Assembly (NCBI RefSeq): GCF_036017915.1
Contig: NZ_CP107929.1
Span: forward strand, 2,449,501-2,513,500
Reading direction: 5' to 3'
Source of the DNA: Micromonospora sp. NBC_00421
GTDB lineage: Bacteria; Actinomycetota; Actinomycetes; Mycobacteriales; Micromonosporaceae
DNA: 64,000 nt
Position numbers and translations under genes: made by a program. Positions 53,523 through 62,020 of this stretch are shown piece by piece. The notes beneath the pieces are model-generated. The model ran no database searches, had not been told where the DNA came from, and saw nothing but the letters and a program-made list of their open reading frames with translations. The number at the start of each line of letters is the position of its first letter. The first letter of the stretch is position 1.

Positions 53523-54535
53523 GCCGCGCTCCCCTGGAGCAGCCAACGCGGGTCGGGCCGGTCGTCCCACTGGAGGCGGGCCACCGTGTCGAGCACCCGG
53601 TCCACCCCGGGCAGGTGGGTGTGCTCCAGCATCGGCGCCGGGTAGGGGATGTCCAGCCCGGCGACCCGCAGCACCGGTGCGTGCAGGGCGTGGAAACAGC
53701 GCTCCTGCACCCGGGCGGCGATCTCCGCCCCGACCCCGGCGAAGCCCTGCGCCTCGGTGATCACCACGCACCGGCCGGTGCGGCGTACCGAGGCGGTGAC
53801 CGTGGCGTCGTCGAAGGGCACGATGGTCCGGACGTCGACCACCTCCAGGTCCCAGCCCTCCTCCCGGGCGGCCTCGGCGGCCTCCAGCGCCACCGGCACC
53901 GCCGGGCCGTACGCGACCAGGGTGGCGTCGGTGCCGGGTCGACGCACCACGGCCCGGCCGAACGGCGCGGTACGGGCCGGCAGCTCCGCGTCGGCGCTGG
54001 CGAAATAGAGCTTCTTCGGCTCCATGAACACCACCGGATCGGGGTCGGCGATCGCCTCCCGCAGCAGCGAGTACGCGTCCTCGACGGTCGCCGGGGTGAC
54101 CACCTTCAGCCCGGGGGTGTGTGCGTAGTACCCCTCGGACGAGTCGCAGTGGTGCTCCACCCCGCCGATGCCACCGGCGTAGGGCACCCGGATGACCATC
54201 GGCACGCTCAACGCGCCCCGGGTGCGGTTGCGCAGCTTCGCCACGTGCGAGGCGATCTGTTCGAACGCCGGGTAGGCGAACGCGTCGAACTGCATCTCGA
54301 CCACCGGCCGCAGCCCGGTCATGGCCAGGCCGACGGCGAAGCCGACGATGCCGGCCTCGGCGAGCGGGGTGTCGAAGCAACGCTTGTCGCCGAACCGGGC
54401 CTGCAACCCGTCGGTGATCCGGAAGACCCCGCCGAGCTGCCCGACGTCCTCGCCGAAGACGAGCACCCGCTCGTCGTCGAGCATCGCGTCGGCGAGCGCG
54501 GCGTTGAGCGCCTTCGCCATCGTCATGGTGGCCAT
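53519..54535 (-). CDS. E1 beta subunit of a 2-oxoacid (likely branched-chain) dehydrogenase
   Basis: The 338-residue subunit matches the Transketolase_pyr + C-terminal layout: VLVFGEDVGQLGGVFRITDGL, FDTPLAEAGIVGFAVGLAM, PVVEMQFDAFAYPAFEQI, HHCDSSEGYYAHTPGLKVV. It pairs with E1alpha to decarboxylate the 2-oxoacid on thiamine diphosphate. The ATG at 54535 shares its last base with the E1alpha stop, giving tight coupling. Confidence 0.94.
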   Translation of the reverse strand: MATMTMAKALNAALADAMLDDERVLVFGEDVGQLGGVFRITDGLQARFGDKRCFDTPLAEAGIVGFAVGLAMTGLRPVVEMQFDAFAYPAFEQIASHVAKLRNRTRGALSVPMVIRVPYAGGIGGVEHHCDSSEGYYAHTPGLKVVTPATVEDAYSLLREAIADPDPVVFMEPKKLYFASADAELPARTAPFGRAVVRRPGTDATLVAYGPAVPVALEAAEAAREEGWDLEVVDVRTIVPFDDATVTASVRRTGRCVVITEAQGFAGVGAEIAARVQERCFHALHAPVLRVAGLDIPYPAPMLEHTHLPGVDRVLDTVARLQWDDRPDPRWLLQGSAA

Positions 54536-55701
54536 CAGGCGTCCCCCTCCGCGTCGGCGGCCAGCTCGGCGCGCACCTGTTCGCGCTGCTCGACAAGTTG
54601 CGGGGTCGGCTCGGCGAAGACGTGGTCGAACAGGCTCAGCGGGTCGACCGTCGGCTGGGCGTGCATCCGCTCCCGCAGGTCGGCGGCGTACCCCTCGGCC
54701 TCGGCGGCGACCTGCGCCACCGTCGCGTCGTCCAGCTCACCCCGGTTGCGCAGGTACGCCTCCAGCCGGGCCACCGGGTCGCGGCCCCGCCACGCCTCGA
54801 CCTCGTCGGGATCCCGGTAGCGGCTGGCGTCGTCGGCGTTGGTGTGCGCCTCCATCCGGTAGGTGTGCGCCTCGACCAGGTACGGCCCGTGCCCGGCGCG
54901 GGCGTGCGCCACCGCCCGGGTGAGCACCGCGAGCACCGCGAGCGGGTCGTTGCCGTCGACCTGCTCGCTGGGCACCCCGTAGCCGACGCCCTTGTAGGCC
55001 AGGCTCGGCGCGGCGGTCTGCCGGGACAGCGGCACGCTGATCGCGTACTTGTTGTTCTGCACGAAGTAGACGACCGGGGCCTTGAACACGGCGGCGAAGT
55101 TGAGCCCCTCGTGGAAGTCACCCTCGCTGGTCGCGCCGTCGCCGATGAAGGCCAGCGCCACGGTGTCCCGCCCCTGGTAGGACTCGCCGTAGGCCAGTCC
55201 GGCGGCGTGCACGCACTGGGTGGCCAACGGGGTGCACTGCGGCGCGGTGTGCACCACCGTCGGGTCGTACCCGCAGTGCCAGTCGCCGCGCAGCAGGGTC
55301 AGCACCTCGACCGGGTCGATGCCCCGGGCGGTCAGCGCCATCGACTCCCGGTAGGTCGGGAAGACCCAGTCGTCGTCGCGCAGCGCGAGCACCGCACCGA
55401 CCTGGCAGGCCTCCTGGCCGCGCGAGGACGGGTAGACGGCGAGCCGGCCCTGCTTGGTCAGTGCGGTGGCCTGCGCGTCGAACCGGCGGCCGACGACCAT
55501 CCGGCGGTACATCTCGCGCAACACCTCGACCGGCGGCTCGGGCAGGTCGGCGCGGGACGGCAGCGGGGTGCCGTCGGGGTCGAGCAACCGCACCGGCTCG
55601 GTCTGCGGGAGCAGGCCGGCGGTGGGTTCGGGGGCGACCGGGGTGGCCGGTCGACGGGTACGCGGGGATGCCCTGCGGACCGCCTGGGGTGTGGTCGTCA
55701 C
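54535..55701 (-). CDS. E1 alpha subunit of a 2-oxoacid (likely branched-chain) dehydrogenase
   Basis: This 388-residue subunit binds thiamine diphosphate through FIGDGATSEGD (GDG at 187-189) to NN at 216-217. The phosphorylation-loop region YRMEAHTNADDASRYR is also present. A 45-residue Pro/Arg-rich N-terminal extension precedes the conserved part. With E1beta and E2 it forms the complex that turns a 2-oxoacid into acyl-CoA, probably supplying branched starters for fatty acids. GTG 55701 has AGGAGG upstream. The operon is divergent from an Lrp-type regulator. Confidence 0.93.
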   Translation of the reverse strand: MTTTPQAVRRASPRTRRPATPVAPEPTAGLLPQTEPVRLLDPDGTPLPSRADLPEPPVEVLREMYRRMVVGRRFDAQATALTKQGRLAVYPSSRGQEACQVGAVLALRDDDWVFPTYRESMALTARGIDPVEVLTLLRGDWHCGYDPTVVHTAPQCTPLATQCVHAAGLAYGESYQGRDTVALAFIGDGATSEGDFHEGLNFAAVFKAPVVYFVQNNKYAISVPLSRQTAAPSLAYKGVGYGVPSEQVDGNDPLAVLAVLTRAVAHARAGHGPYLVEAHTYRMEAHTNADDASRYRDPDEVEAWRGRDPVARLEAYLRNRGELDDATVAQVAAEAEGYAADLRERMHAQPTVDPLSLFDHVFAEPTPQLVEQREQVRAELAADAEGDA

Positions 55702-55742
55702 GGCGGGGACCTCCTGGACGTGTGGTGGCCCTATGCTCCAGC

Positions 55743-55763
55743 CGTTGGATGATTGACTCAACG
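55743..55763. promoter_or_regulatory. Inverted repeat between E1alpha and the Lrp-type regulator
   Basis: CGTTG-N11-CAACG spans the intergenic control region. It is a fair candidate for the Lrp-family operator and overlaps the A+T-richest part of the gap. Confidence 0.5.
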
Positions 55764-55806
55764 TTCCCGGTGAACGCGGGACGATTGGCCTACCGAGGAG
55801 TATCTG

Positions 55807-56313
55807 ATGAGCCAGCAGACCACCCCGTCGGCGGCCCTACCGGGCGGAACGGGACGTTCGGTCGCCCCGCTGGACGAGGTGGACCGACGGGTCCTCGACG
55901 AGCTGACCCGTGACGGCCGGCTGTCCATGCGTACCCTCGCCGAGCGGGTGCACGTCTCGCGCACCAACGCGTACGCCCGGGTGGAGCGGCTGCTGCGCGA
56001 CGGGGTGATCACCGGGTTCCGGGCCCGGGTGGCGCCGGAGCCGGCCGGGCTGGGCACCTCGGCGTACATCTCGCTGACCATCCAGCAGAACACCTGGCGG
56101 GAGGTGTCGGCGGAGCTGGCCCGGGTGCGCTACATCGAGCACGTGGCGCTGCTCAGCGGGGAGCACGACGTGCTGGCCCTGGTCCGCGCGCCGGACAACG
56201 CCACCCTGCGGGACGTGGTGCTCAGCCGGGTGCAGGGCATCGCCGGGGTGCTCTCCACCCGGACCTGGCTGGTCTTCGACGAGTTCGACGGGGCCGGCAG
56301 CCCCTGGGGGTGA
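55807..56313 (+). CDS. Lrp/AsnC-family regulator, probable controller of the divergent operon
   Basis: This 168-residue protein has an N-terminal winged helix (about 24-75: VDRRVLDELTRDGRLSMRTLAERVHVSRTNAYARVERL) and a C-terminal RAM ligand domain (about 90-160, STRTWLVFDEF end). It probably senses a branched-chain amino acid or oxoacid and switches the dehydrogenase operon, as BkdR does elsewhere. ATG 55807 has GAGGAG upstream. Confidence 0.9.
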   Translation: MSQQTTPSAALPGGTGRSVAPLDEVDRRVLDELTRDGRLSMRTLAERVHVSRTNAYARVERLLRDGVITGFRARVAPEPAGLGTSAYISLTIQQNTWREVSAELARVRYIEHVALLSGEHDVLALVRAPDNATLRDVVLSRVQGIAGVLSTRTWLVFDEFDGAGSPWG

Positions 56314-56373
56314 GCGGCCCGGCGCGGTCGCTCAGGCCCCGACTGGCCGGTCCGGGGACGGCCGGGCGGCGGG

Positions 56374-57345
56374 TCAGCGTTCCGGTGGGGCGGCCAGGCC
56401 GGCGCGGTCGGCCAGCGCCAACAGCGGCTCCAGGGAGTAGCGGTCGCCGTCCAGGCCGGCGTGCGGGTCGCCGCGCTCGGCGAACCGGGCCGGCATGCTC
56501 AGCACGTCGAAGTCCTCCGGGCGGGCGTCGTCCAGCTCGGCCCACGCCAGCGGGGCCGACACCAGCGCCGCCGGGGTGGGCCGGATCGAGTACGCCGAGG
56601 TGACCGTGTGGTCGCGGGCCATCTGGTTGTAGTCGATGAAGACCGGCTTGTCCCGCTGGTCGCGCCACCAGGTGGTGGTGACCAGGTCGGGCAGCCGCCG
56701 CGCCAACTCGTGGCCCAGGGCCAGCACCGCGCGCCGGCAGTCGCCGAAGCTCCACCGGGGCTCGATGGAGAGGTAGACGTGCAGGCCCCGCCCGCCGGTC
56801 GTCTTGGGGTAGCCGACCATGCCCAGCTCGGTGAGGAAGGCCCGGACCTCGTGCGCCACCGGCACCACCTGGTCGAACCCGACACCCGGCATCGGGTCCA
56901 GGTCGATCCGGAGCTGGTCGGGGCGCTCCACGTCGGCCGTCGTCACCGGCCAGGGATGGAACCGCAGGGTGCCGAGGTTGGCCGCCCAGATCACCACCGC
57001 CAGCTCGCTCGGCGCGACCTCGTCGGCGGTACGACCGCTGGGGAAGGTGAGGTGTGCGGTGCGGACCCAGTCGGGAGCACCGGCCGGGAGCCGTTTCTGG
57101 TAGAACGCATCACCCCGGTTGTCCTGCCGGGTGCCGATCTTGGCCCCCTCGAACACCCCGCGCGGCCAGCGTTCCAGCATCGTCGGCCGGTCCCACAGGG
57201 CGCGCAGGATGCCGTCGCCGACGGCCAGGAAGTAGCCGACCACGTCCCGCTTGGTCAGCCCGCGCTCGGGAAAGTAGGGCTTGTCGGGGCTGGAGATGCG
57301 GACCAGCCGCTCCCCCACCTGGATCTCCTCGGCCGCCGTCGCCAC
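56374..57345 (-). CDS. LigD-type polymerase/primase domain protein
   Basis: The 323-residue protein is a stand-alone copy of the LigD polymerase domain (archaeo-eukaryotic primase fold) used in Ku/LigD end-joining. It has ISSPDKPYFPERGLTKRDVVGY, LERWPRGVFEGAKIG, the metal Asp pair in LRIDLDPMPGV, the GGRGLHVY segment and YSIRPTPAALVSAPL. It can fill or extend ends with NTPs. No Ku or ligase gene is in the window. GTG 57345 sits six bases after TACCGT, a leaderless pattern; GTG 57351 is also possible. Confidence 0.9.
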   Translation of the reverse strand: MATAAEEIQVGERLVRISSPDKPYFPERGLTKRDVVGYFLAVGDGILRALWDRPTMLERWPRGVFEGAKIGTRQDNRGDAFYQKRLPAGAPDWVRTAHLTFPSGRTADEVAPSELAVVIWAANLGTLRFHPWPVTTADVERPDQLRIDLDPMPGVGFDQVVPVAHEVRAFLTELGMVGYPKTTGGRGLHVYLSIEPRWSFGDCRRAVLALGHELARRLPDLVTTTWWRDQRDKPVFIDYNQMARDHTVTSAYSIRPTPAALVSAPLAWAELDDARPEDFDVLSMPARFAERGDPHAGLDGDRYSLEPLLALADRAGLAAPPER

Positions 57346-57414
57346 GCCCACACGGTAACGGCCACCCCCGACACCCACAGCCGGCTCACCGGATCGCAGC
57401 GATTCGCGTGAGGG

Positions 57415-57651
57415 CTACGGCTCGGGCTGCCCGACGTAGGTGCCGCGCTGCGGCACGGTGTAGACCAACCCGCGCTCGCGGAGCTCGGCGACGGCACGGC
57501 GGGCGGTGCCGCGGGCCACCCCGAACTCCTGCACGATCGCCGCTTCGCTCGAAATCGGTCGATGCGCCGCAAGATCACCACTGGCGATGCGCTCGGCCAG
57601 GATGTTCGCCACCTGGCGATAGACCGGCACCGGGCCGTCTGGGTCGATCAC
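57415..57651 (-). CDS. Short GntR-type winged-helix regulator
   Basis: This 78-residue protein is only a GntR DNA-binding domain: VPVYRQVANILAERIASGDL, then PISSEAAIVQEFGVARGTARRAVAELRERGLV and the wing TVPQRGTYVG. It has no effector domain. GTG 57651 lies six bases after TAGCGT (leaderless). Such short GntR proteins are common in actinomycete integrative elements and plasmids. Confidence 0.85.
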   Translation of the reverse strand: MIDPDGPVPVYRQVANILAERIASGDLAAHRPISSEAAIVQEFGVARGTARRAVAELRERGLVYTVPQRGTYVGQPEP

Positions 57652-57708
57652 GACACGACGCTAATCGAGAAACAGGTCTTTAGCTATGGCACCCGAACGC
57701 CAAACCGT

Positions 57709-57921
57709 TCAGCGTTCCTCGTCGTCCGCGCCGCGCGGTTGATTCGGCCGGTACTGCCTGATCCACGCATCGACCGCCGTGCGATCCCAGACGCGGACCT
57801 TGCCGCTTGCCACCGTGTCGATCGGCGTCGGGAAGGTCGGACGGTTGGTGATCTCGGTGGCCCTGGTGCGCGACACGCCACCGAGCATGTCCGCGATGTC
57901 GGAGAGGGCTACGAGTCTCAC
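57709..57921 (-). CDS. AlpA/excisionase-like helix-turn-helix protein
   Basis: This 70-residue protein (VRLVALSDIADMLGGVSRTRATEITNRP...PTPIDTVASGKVRVWDRTAVDAWIRQYR) has the MerR-like winged helix of AlpA/Xis-type proteins. Such proteins bind promoter or attachment-site DNA. GTG 57921 is chosen as the first residue of the domain. The gene faces a set of GTGCAC repeats upstream. No integrase is nearby. Confidence 0.8.
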   Translation of the reverse strand: MRLVALSDIADMLGGVSRTRATEITNRPTFPTPIDTVASGKVRVWDRTAVDAWIRQYRPNQPRGADDEER

Positions 57922-57939
57922 GATGCGACCGTATGTACG

Positions 57940-57986
57940 TGCGCCGTGCACACGTTGCCACTTCCAACCTTGACGGTGTGCACGTT
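57940..57986. promoter_or_regulatory. Cluster of GTGCAC-type repeats between divergent small genes
   Basis: ACGTGC, GTGCACACGTTG (57946-57957) and GTGTGCACGTTG (57975-57986) lie in a 60-base stretch just upstream of the helix-turn-helix gene. The last two share GCAC and ACGTTG, 29 bases apart, about three helical turns. This suggests an operator for the encoded regulators. Confidence 0.45.
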
Positions 57987-58079
57987 GAAGGTGATGCTGG
58001 TGAAGCACATCCGGTAGCGGTCCGGGTGCCTGATCGGAGATCGGTGCCCGGACCTGCCTGTCCCCAGAAAGGGCCGACC

Positions 58080-58277
58080 ATGCCGATGGACGAACCGATC
58101 TCGCCAGCCCTGGTCATCTGGACCGCCCAGCGGGTGTTGGCCCAGCACCACGAGGCCCCGGACGGGCCGCCACCGCTGCGCCGCTGCTTCCAGTGCTGCG
58201 ACGACGGATGCCACATGCTGACCTGGGCGCGCTCGGTGCTGCGGGCTCACCGGCAGCCGCCGCCGCTCCCCCACTAG
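58080..58277 (+). CDS. Small Cys-rich protein, unknown function
   Basis: This 65-residue protein starts MPMDEPISPALVIWTAQRV and has a CFQCCDDGCHM cluster, which could bind zinc or iron. ATG 58080 has AAAGGG upstream. It has no known domain. It is divergent from the helix-turn-helix gene and shares its control region. The frame ends 10 bases before the YciO-like gene. Confidence 0.6.
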   Translation: MPMDEPISPALVIWTAQRVLAQHHEAPDGPPPLRRCFQCCDDGCHMLTWARSVLRAHRQPPPLPH

Positions 58278-58287
58278 GCTCGCCGCC

Positions 58288-58908
58288 ATGGCGACCTATC
58301 TCGACGTACACCCGGAGAACCCGCAGCCCCGGACGATCGCCCGGGTGGTCGACCTGCTGCGCGGCGACGGCCTGGTCGCCTACCCGACCGACTCGTGCTT
58401 CGCACTCGGTTGCCAGCTCGGCAACCGGGACGGTCTCGACCGGATCCGGGAGATCCGGCAGCTGGACAGCAAGCACCACTTCACCCTGGTGTGCCGGGAC
58501 TTCGCGCAGCTCGGCCAGTTCGTGCACATCAACAACGCGGTGTTCCGGTCGCTGAAGGCGGCCACCCCGGGCAGCTACACCTTCATCCTGCCCGCCACCA
58601 AGGAGGTGCCGCGCCGGCTGCTGCACCCGAAGAAGAAAACCGTCGGGGTACGCATCCCCGACCACCCGGTCGCGCAGGCGCTGCTGGCGGCGCTGGGTGA
58701 GCCGCTGGTGTCGAGCACCCTGCTGCTGCCCGGCGAGACCGAACCGATGACCCAGGGCTGGGAGATCAAGGAGCGGCTCGACCACGCGATCGACGCGGTG
58801 ATCGATTCCGGTGAGTGCGGCACGCTGCCCACCACCGTGATCGACTTCTCCACCGACGAGCCGGAGATCGTCCGCTACGGCGCGGGCGACCCGACCCGCT
58901 TCGAATAG
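58288..58908 (+). CDS. YciO/YrdC/Sua5-family protein
   Basis: This 206-residue protein has the YrdC RNA-binding/nucleotide fold: VVDLLRGDGLVAYPTDSCFALGC, PGSYTFILPATKEVP, KKTVGVRIPDHPVAQALL and STLLLPGE. The KxR and Ser/Asn residues of threonylcarbamoyl-AMP synthases are partly kept, and the pattern is closest to YciO, which has weak or unclear activity. ATG 58288 follows TAGGCT by seven bases, a leaderless arrangement. Confidence 0.88.
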   Translation: MATYLDVHPENPQPRTIARVVDLLRGDGLVAYPTDSCFALGCQLGNRDGLDRIREIRQLDSKHHFTLVCRDFAQLGQFVHINNAVFRSLKAATPGSYTFILPATKEVPRRLLHPKKKTVGVRIPDHPVAQALLAALGEPLVSSTLLLPGETEPMTQGWEIKERLDHAIDAVIDSGECGTLPTTVIDFSTDEPEIVRYGAGDPTRFE

Positions 58909-58981
58909 TCGCGCGCCGGCCCGTCTCCTACCTACGTCCCGGGGCGCTCGATCCGGGTCGACCCACCGGCTGGTCGTCGGG

Positions 58982-59536
58982 TCAGGAACCGGGTTCGGGA
59001 GGCGGCAGCGGCAGCGGCTCGACGACCGGGTCGACGTCACGGGCGGAGTGGACGGGTGCCGGCCGGGCCGGACCCGTCGTCCGGCTGTGCCGGCGGCCCG
59101 CGCCCACCGGCCCGGAGTGTCGGGCCACCTCGCAGGTGACCAGGCGGATCGGGGCCGGCGGCACGGCGAACTTCCCCGGACCCCAGCGCACCCAGAGGGC
59201 GACCCGGCCGGCGGCGGCCTCCGCCGCGAGCTTCTCCCAGGTGCGCCGCCGGTCGGTATGGTCGATCTCGATCACCACGGGCGGCCCGTCCCGGCGGGCG
59301 CACGCCACGTCCAGCACCGAGTGCCGGTCGGTCATCGGCGGGGGCAGCGGCAGCACGCTCGCCGCCCGACGGTAGGACCGCCAGCCCTGCCCGGCGGCCC
59401 AGGCCAGCACGGCGTCGATGATCCGCGCGGTCACCTCGTCGGTGCCCAGGTCGACGAATTCGAGCCGATCCAGCCAGGCGGTGAGCGATGCCGCCAACCG
59501 TTCCCCGTCCGCCGCACTGTCTACCCCGCCGTCCAC
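58982..59536 (-). CDS. Conserved-looking hypothetical protein, possible nuclease-like fold
   Basis: The 184-residue protein has an N-terminal helical part, then SVLDVACARRDGPPVVIEIDHTDRRRTWEKLAAEAA and VALWVRWGPGKFAVP. The D...E-x-D pattern with following helix and strand recalls PD-(D/E)xK-like folds, but no basic catalytic residue is clear. The C-terminal 35 residues are Pro-rich. GTG 59536 follows TACCCT by six bases. I cannot name a family. Confidence 0.6.
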   Translation of the reverse strand: MDGGVDSAADGERLAASLTAWLDRLEFVDLGTDEVTARIIDAVLAWAAGQGWRSYRRAASVLPLPPPMTDRHSVLDVACARRDGPPVVIEIDHTDRRRTWEKLAAEAAAGRVALWVRWGPGKFAVPPAPIRLVTCEVARHSGPVGAGRRHSRTTGPARPAPVHSARDVDPVVEPLPLPPPEPGS

Positions 59537-59644
59537 CCGGGGAGGGTATCGACCCACTGGCGACGGGCCGACCCCGGACCAACGGGCGCGCTCCCCGACC
59601 GGTGGGGCGGCGACGGACCCTCCGGATCACATGATCGACGCCGA

Positions 59645-59694
59645 ATCGTTGATGTAGTGGCATCCGTCGGCTCCGATACCACTACATCAACGAT
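59645..59694. repeat. Perfect 16-bp intergenic inverted repeat, A+T-rich for this genome
   Basis: ATCGTTGATGTAGTGG (59645-59660) pairs exactly with CCACTACATCAACGAT (59679-59694) around 18 bases. It lies in the gap between two divergent genes. The base composition differs from all nearby DNA. It could be a REP-like palindrome or a two-site operator. Confidence 0.85.
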
Positions 59695-59774
59695 GTTGCG
59701 CAGCGCCTTCCGCTCGGACCTCGGGCGGCGCAGTGGGGCGGTTATCCGGGTCGGGGTGGGGGTAGGGATGGGGC

Positions 59775-60506
59775 ATGGCGGAACTGGCAGCGCTGTGGAT
59801 CGTCCGGCACGGTGAGAGCACGGCGAACGTCGCCGCCTCGGCGGCCGAGGCGGACGGCGCGGAACTGATCGACCTGACCCACCGGGACGCCGACGTGCCA
59901 CTGTCGGACACCGGCGAGGAACAGGCGCGGGCCACCGCGCGCTGGCTGGCCGACCTGCCGGAGCAGCGACGACCCGACCTGGCGGTCGTCTCGCCGTATC
60001 TGCGGGCGAGGCGGACGGCCGAGTTGGCGTTGGCCGGCACCGGCATCCCGGCCAGTGTCGACGAGCGGCTGCGTGACCGGGAACTGGGCATCCTCGACGG
60101 GTTGACCGGGCACGGGGTGACCCGCCGGTTTCCCGACGAGGCGGCCCGCCGGCAACGGCTCGGCAAGTTCTACTACCGGCCCCCGGGCGGTGAGTCCTGG
60201 ACCGACGTGGCGCTGCGGCTGCGTACCCTCCTCGGTGATCTGCGCCGCGACCACCAGGGGCAACGGGTGCTGCTGTTCGGGCACGACGCCCTGGTGTTCC
60301 TGCTCCGTTACCTGGTGGAAGGGCTCACCGAGGCGGAGCTGATGCGGCTGACCCGGGAACACGTGATCGCCAACTGCTCGGTGACCGGCTGGTCGGCGGA
60401 CGCCGCCGGCCGGCTCGTCCCGGCCATCTTCAACGACGTCGCCCACCTGCACGCACAGGGTGCCCCACCCACCACGGAGGACGAGATCCATGCCGAACCG
60501 GTCTGA
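59775..60506 (+). CDS. Histidine-phosphatase-superfamily protein
   Basis: This 243-residue protein has the RHG motif with flanking residues (WIVRHGESTANV, catalytic His near residue 11). Other motifs are SPYLRARRTAEL, the acidic RDRELGILDG and the second His in VLLFGHDALVFLLRYL. It is a cytosolic phosphatase or phosphomutase of phosphoglycerate-mutase type; the substrate is unknown. ATG 59775 is used. The 3' end overlaps nnrD by 17 bases, so the two are co-translated. Confidence 0.9.
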   Translation: MAELAALWIVRHGESTANVAASAAEADGAELIDLTHRDADVPLSDTGEEQARATARWLADLPEQRRPDLAVVSPYLRARRTAELALAGTGIPASVDERLRDRELGILDGLTGHGVTRRFPDEAARRQRLGKFYYRPPGGESWTDVALRLRTLLGDLRRDHQGQRVLLFGHDALVFLLRYLVEGLTEAELMRLTREHVIANCSVTGWSADAAGRLVPAIFNDVAHLHAQGAPPTTEDEIHAEPV

Positions 60507-61359
60507 CACCCGGGTCATCACCCCGGGTCTGCTGCGGGACTGGGCGCTGCCGACGCCGACCGGAGGCAAGGACAACCGGGGAACCGTGCTGGTGGTCGGT
60601 GGCTCCCGTTTCACCCCGGGCGCGGTGCTGCTGGCCGGGGTGGCCGCGCTGCGCGCCGGGGCCGGGGTGCTGCAACTGGCCGCCGCCGAGTCCACCGCCG
60701 CCGCGCTGAGCATCCAGGTGCCCGAGGCCATGGTGGTCGGCCTGCCGGAGACCGACGACGGCGCGGTCGCCGGTGACCCGGGCGACCGGCTCGGTGACCT
60801 GGTCGCGCAGGCCGACGTGGTCACCGTCGGGCCGGGCCTCAACGACATCGACCAGACCCGCGCGCTGCTGCGCCTGGTGCTGTCGGCGGCCGGGCCGCAC
60901 ACCGCACTGGTCTTCGACGCGTACGCGCTGGGGGCGCTCAGCCACGAACCGGACCTGCTGGTCGGCGCGGACCGGAAGGTGGTGCTGACCCCGAACCTCA
61001 CCGAGGCCCGGCACCTGCTCGGCCGGGATCCCGGCGACGACCTGGACGCCGACTCCCGCGAGCTGGCCCGCCGGTACGAGGCGGTGGTCTCCCTCTACGG
61101 CCACATCGCCACCCCCGACGGCCAGGGCTGGCGGGAGGAGAGCGGCGACGCCGGGCTGGGCACCTCGGGCAGCGGCGACGTGCGGGCCGGCCTGCTCGCC
61201 GGACTGCTCTCCCGGGGTGCCGAGCCCGCCCAGGCAGCCTGCTGGGCGGCGTGGGTGCACGCGGTCAGCGGGCAACGGCTGGTGCCCCGGTACGGCCGGA
61301 TCGGGTTCCTCGCCCGCGAGCTGCTCGACGAGATCCCGCACACCATCGCCACCGTCTGA
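60490..61359 (+). CDS. nnrD: ADP-dependent NAD(P)H-hydrate dehydratase
   Basis: This 289-residue ribokinase-fold enzyme repairs hydrated NAD(P)H. Motifs are KDNRGTVLVVGGSRFTPGAVLLAG, VTVGPGLN, VVLTPNLTEARHLLGR and GTSGSGDVRAGLLAGLLSRG, where GSGD holds the catalytic Asp. The usual N-terminal epimerase domain is absent, so this is the stand-alone form. ATG 60490 has GGAGGA upstream and overlaps the phosphatase gene. Confidence 0.93.
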   Translation: MPNRSDTRVITPGLLRDWALPTPTGGKDNRGTVLVVGGSRFTPGAVLLAGVAALRAGAGVLQLAAAESTAAALSIQVPEAMVVGLPETDDGAVAGDPGDRLGDLVAQADVVTVGPGLNDIDQTRALLRLVLSAAGPHTALVFDAYALGALSHEPDLLVGADRKVVLTPNLTEARHLLGRDPGDDLDADSRELARRYEAVVSLYGHIATPDGQGWREESGDAGLGTSGSGDVRAGLLAGLLSRGAEPAQAACWAAWVHAVSGQRLVPRYGRIGFLARELLDEIPHTIATV

Positions 61360-61448
61360 CGTCGCCTTACATTCGTCGACCACGATCCGTTTCCGCAGCT
61401 CGTCCCGGGGTATCGGGAGCACCGTCAGCCGATCAAGGAGGTCTGCCG

Positions 61449-61949
61449 GTGTCCACCGACGCCATCGTCCTGCTCAAAGAGGACCACAAGGAGATACGCC
61501 GCCTCTTCCGCGAGTTCGAGAAGGCGCAGGAGGGGCCGGCCAGTCGCCGTCGCAAGATCGTCGACGAGATCGTGGCGGCCCTGACCACGCACACCTACCT
61601 CGAGAACGAGGCGATGTACCCGGAGGTCCGCAAGCTGCTGCCGGACGTGGAGGACGACATCCTGGAGTCGTACGAAGAGCACCACGTCGCCGACCTGCTC
61701 TGCGCCGAACTGGCCGCGATGGACGCCTCCGACGACCACTTCGTCGCCAAGACGACTGTGCTGATCGAGAACGTCGAGCACCACATCGAGGAGGAGGAGC
61801 AGGAGTGGTTCCCGAAGGTACGCGAGGCGCTCGGCCGTAACCCGCTCCAGGAGATCGGCGAGCGGATGATCGCGCTGCGCCCGGACGCGCCCCGCTCGCC
61901 CGGCGACCCGAAGGCGATCAAGAGCGCCCGGCACGCCACCACCGCCTGA
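61449..61949 (+). CDS. Hemerythrin-domain protein
   Basis: This 166-residue four-helix bundle has di-iron ligands: His in LLKEDHKEIRRLFREFE, H-x3-E in THTYLENEAMYPE, His in YEEHHVADLL and H-x4-E type in NVEHHIEEEEQEWFP. Such actinobacterial proteins sense or handle O2, NO or peroxide. The basic, Pro-rich tail is disordered. GTG 61449 has AAGGAGG upstream at ideal spacing. Confidence 0.93.
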   Translation: MSTDAIVLLKEDHKEIRRLFREFEKAQEGPASRRRKIVDEIVAALTTHTYLENEAMYPEVRKLLPDVEDDILESYEEHHVADLLCAELAAMDASDDHFVAKTTVLIENVEHHIEEEEQEWFPKVREALGRNPLQEIGERMIALRPDAPRSPGDPKAIKSARHATTA

Positions 61950-61961
61950 CCGCACCCGCAC

Positions 61962-61996
61962 CCTGCGGGGTCCGACCGCCGGTCGGGCCCCGCAGG
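61962..61996. terminator. Terminator between hemerythrin and metallophosphoesterase genes
   Basis: A 16-bp stem (61962-61977 with 61981-61996, one G-U pair) closes on a three-base loop between convergent genes. Confidence 0.8.
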
Positions 61997-62020
61997 CCGT
62001 CGCCCGCCCGGCCCGGTGGT

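Noticed and set aside
52107..55701. Classical pyruvate dehydrogenase operon
   Set aside because: Split E1, a single-lipoyl E2 and a divergent Lrp-type regulator fit a branched-chain 2-oxoacid complex better, though substrate is not proven.
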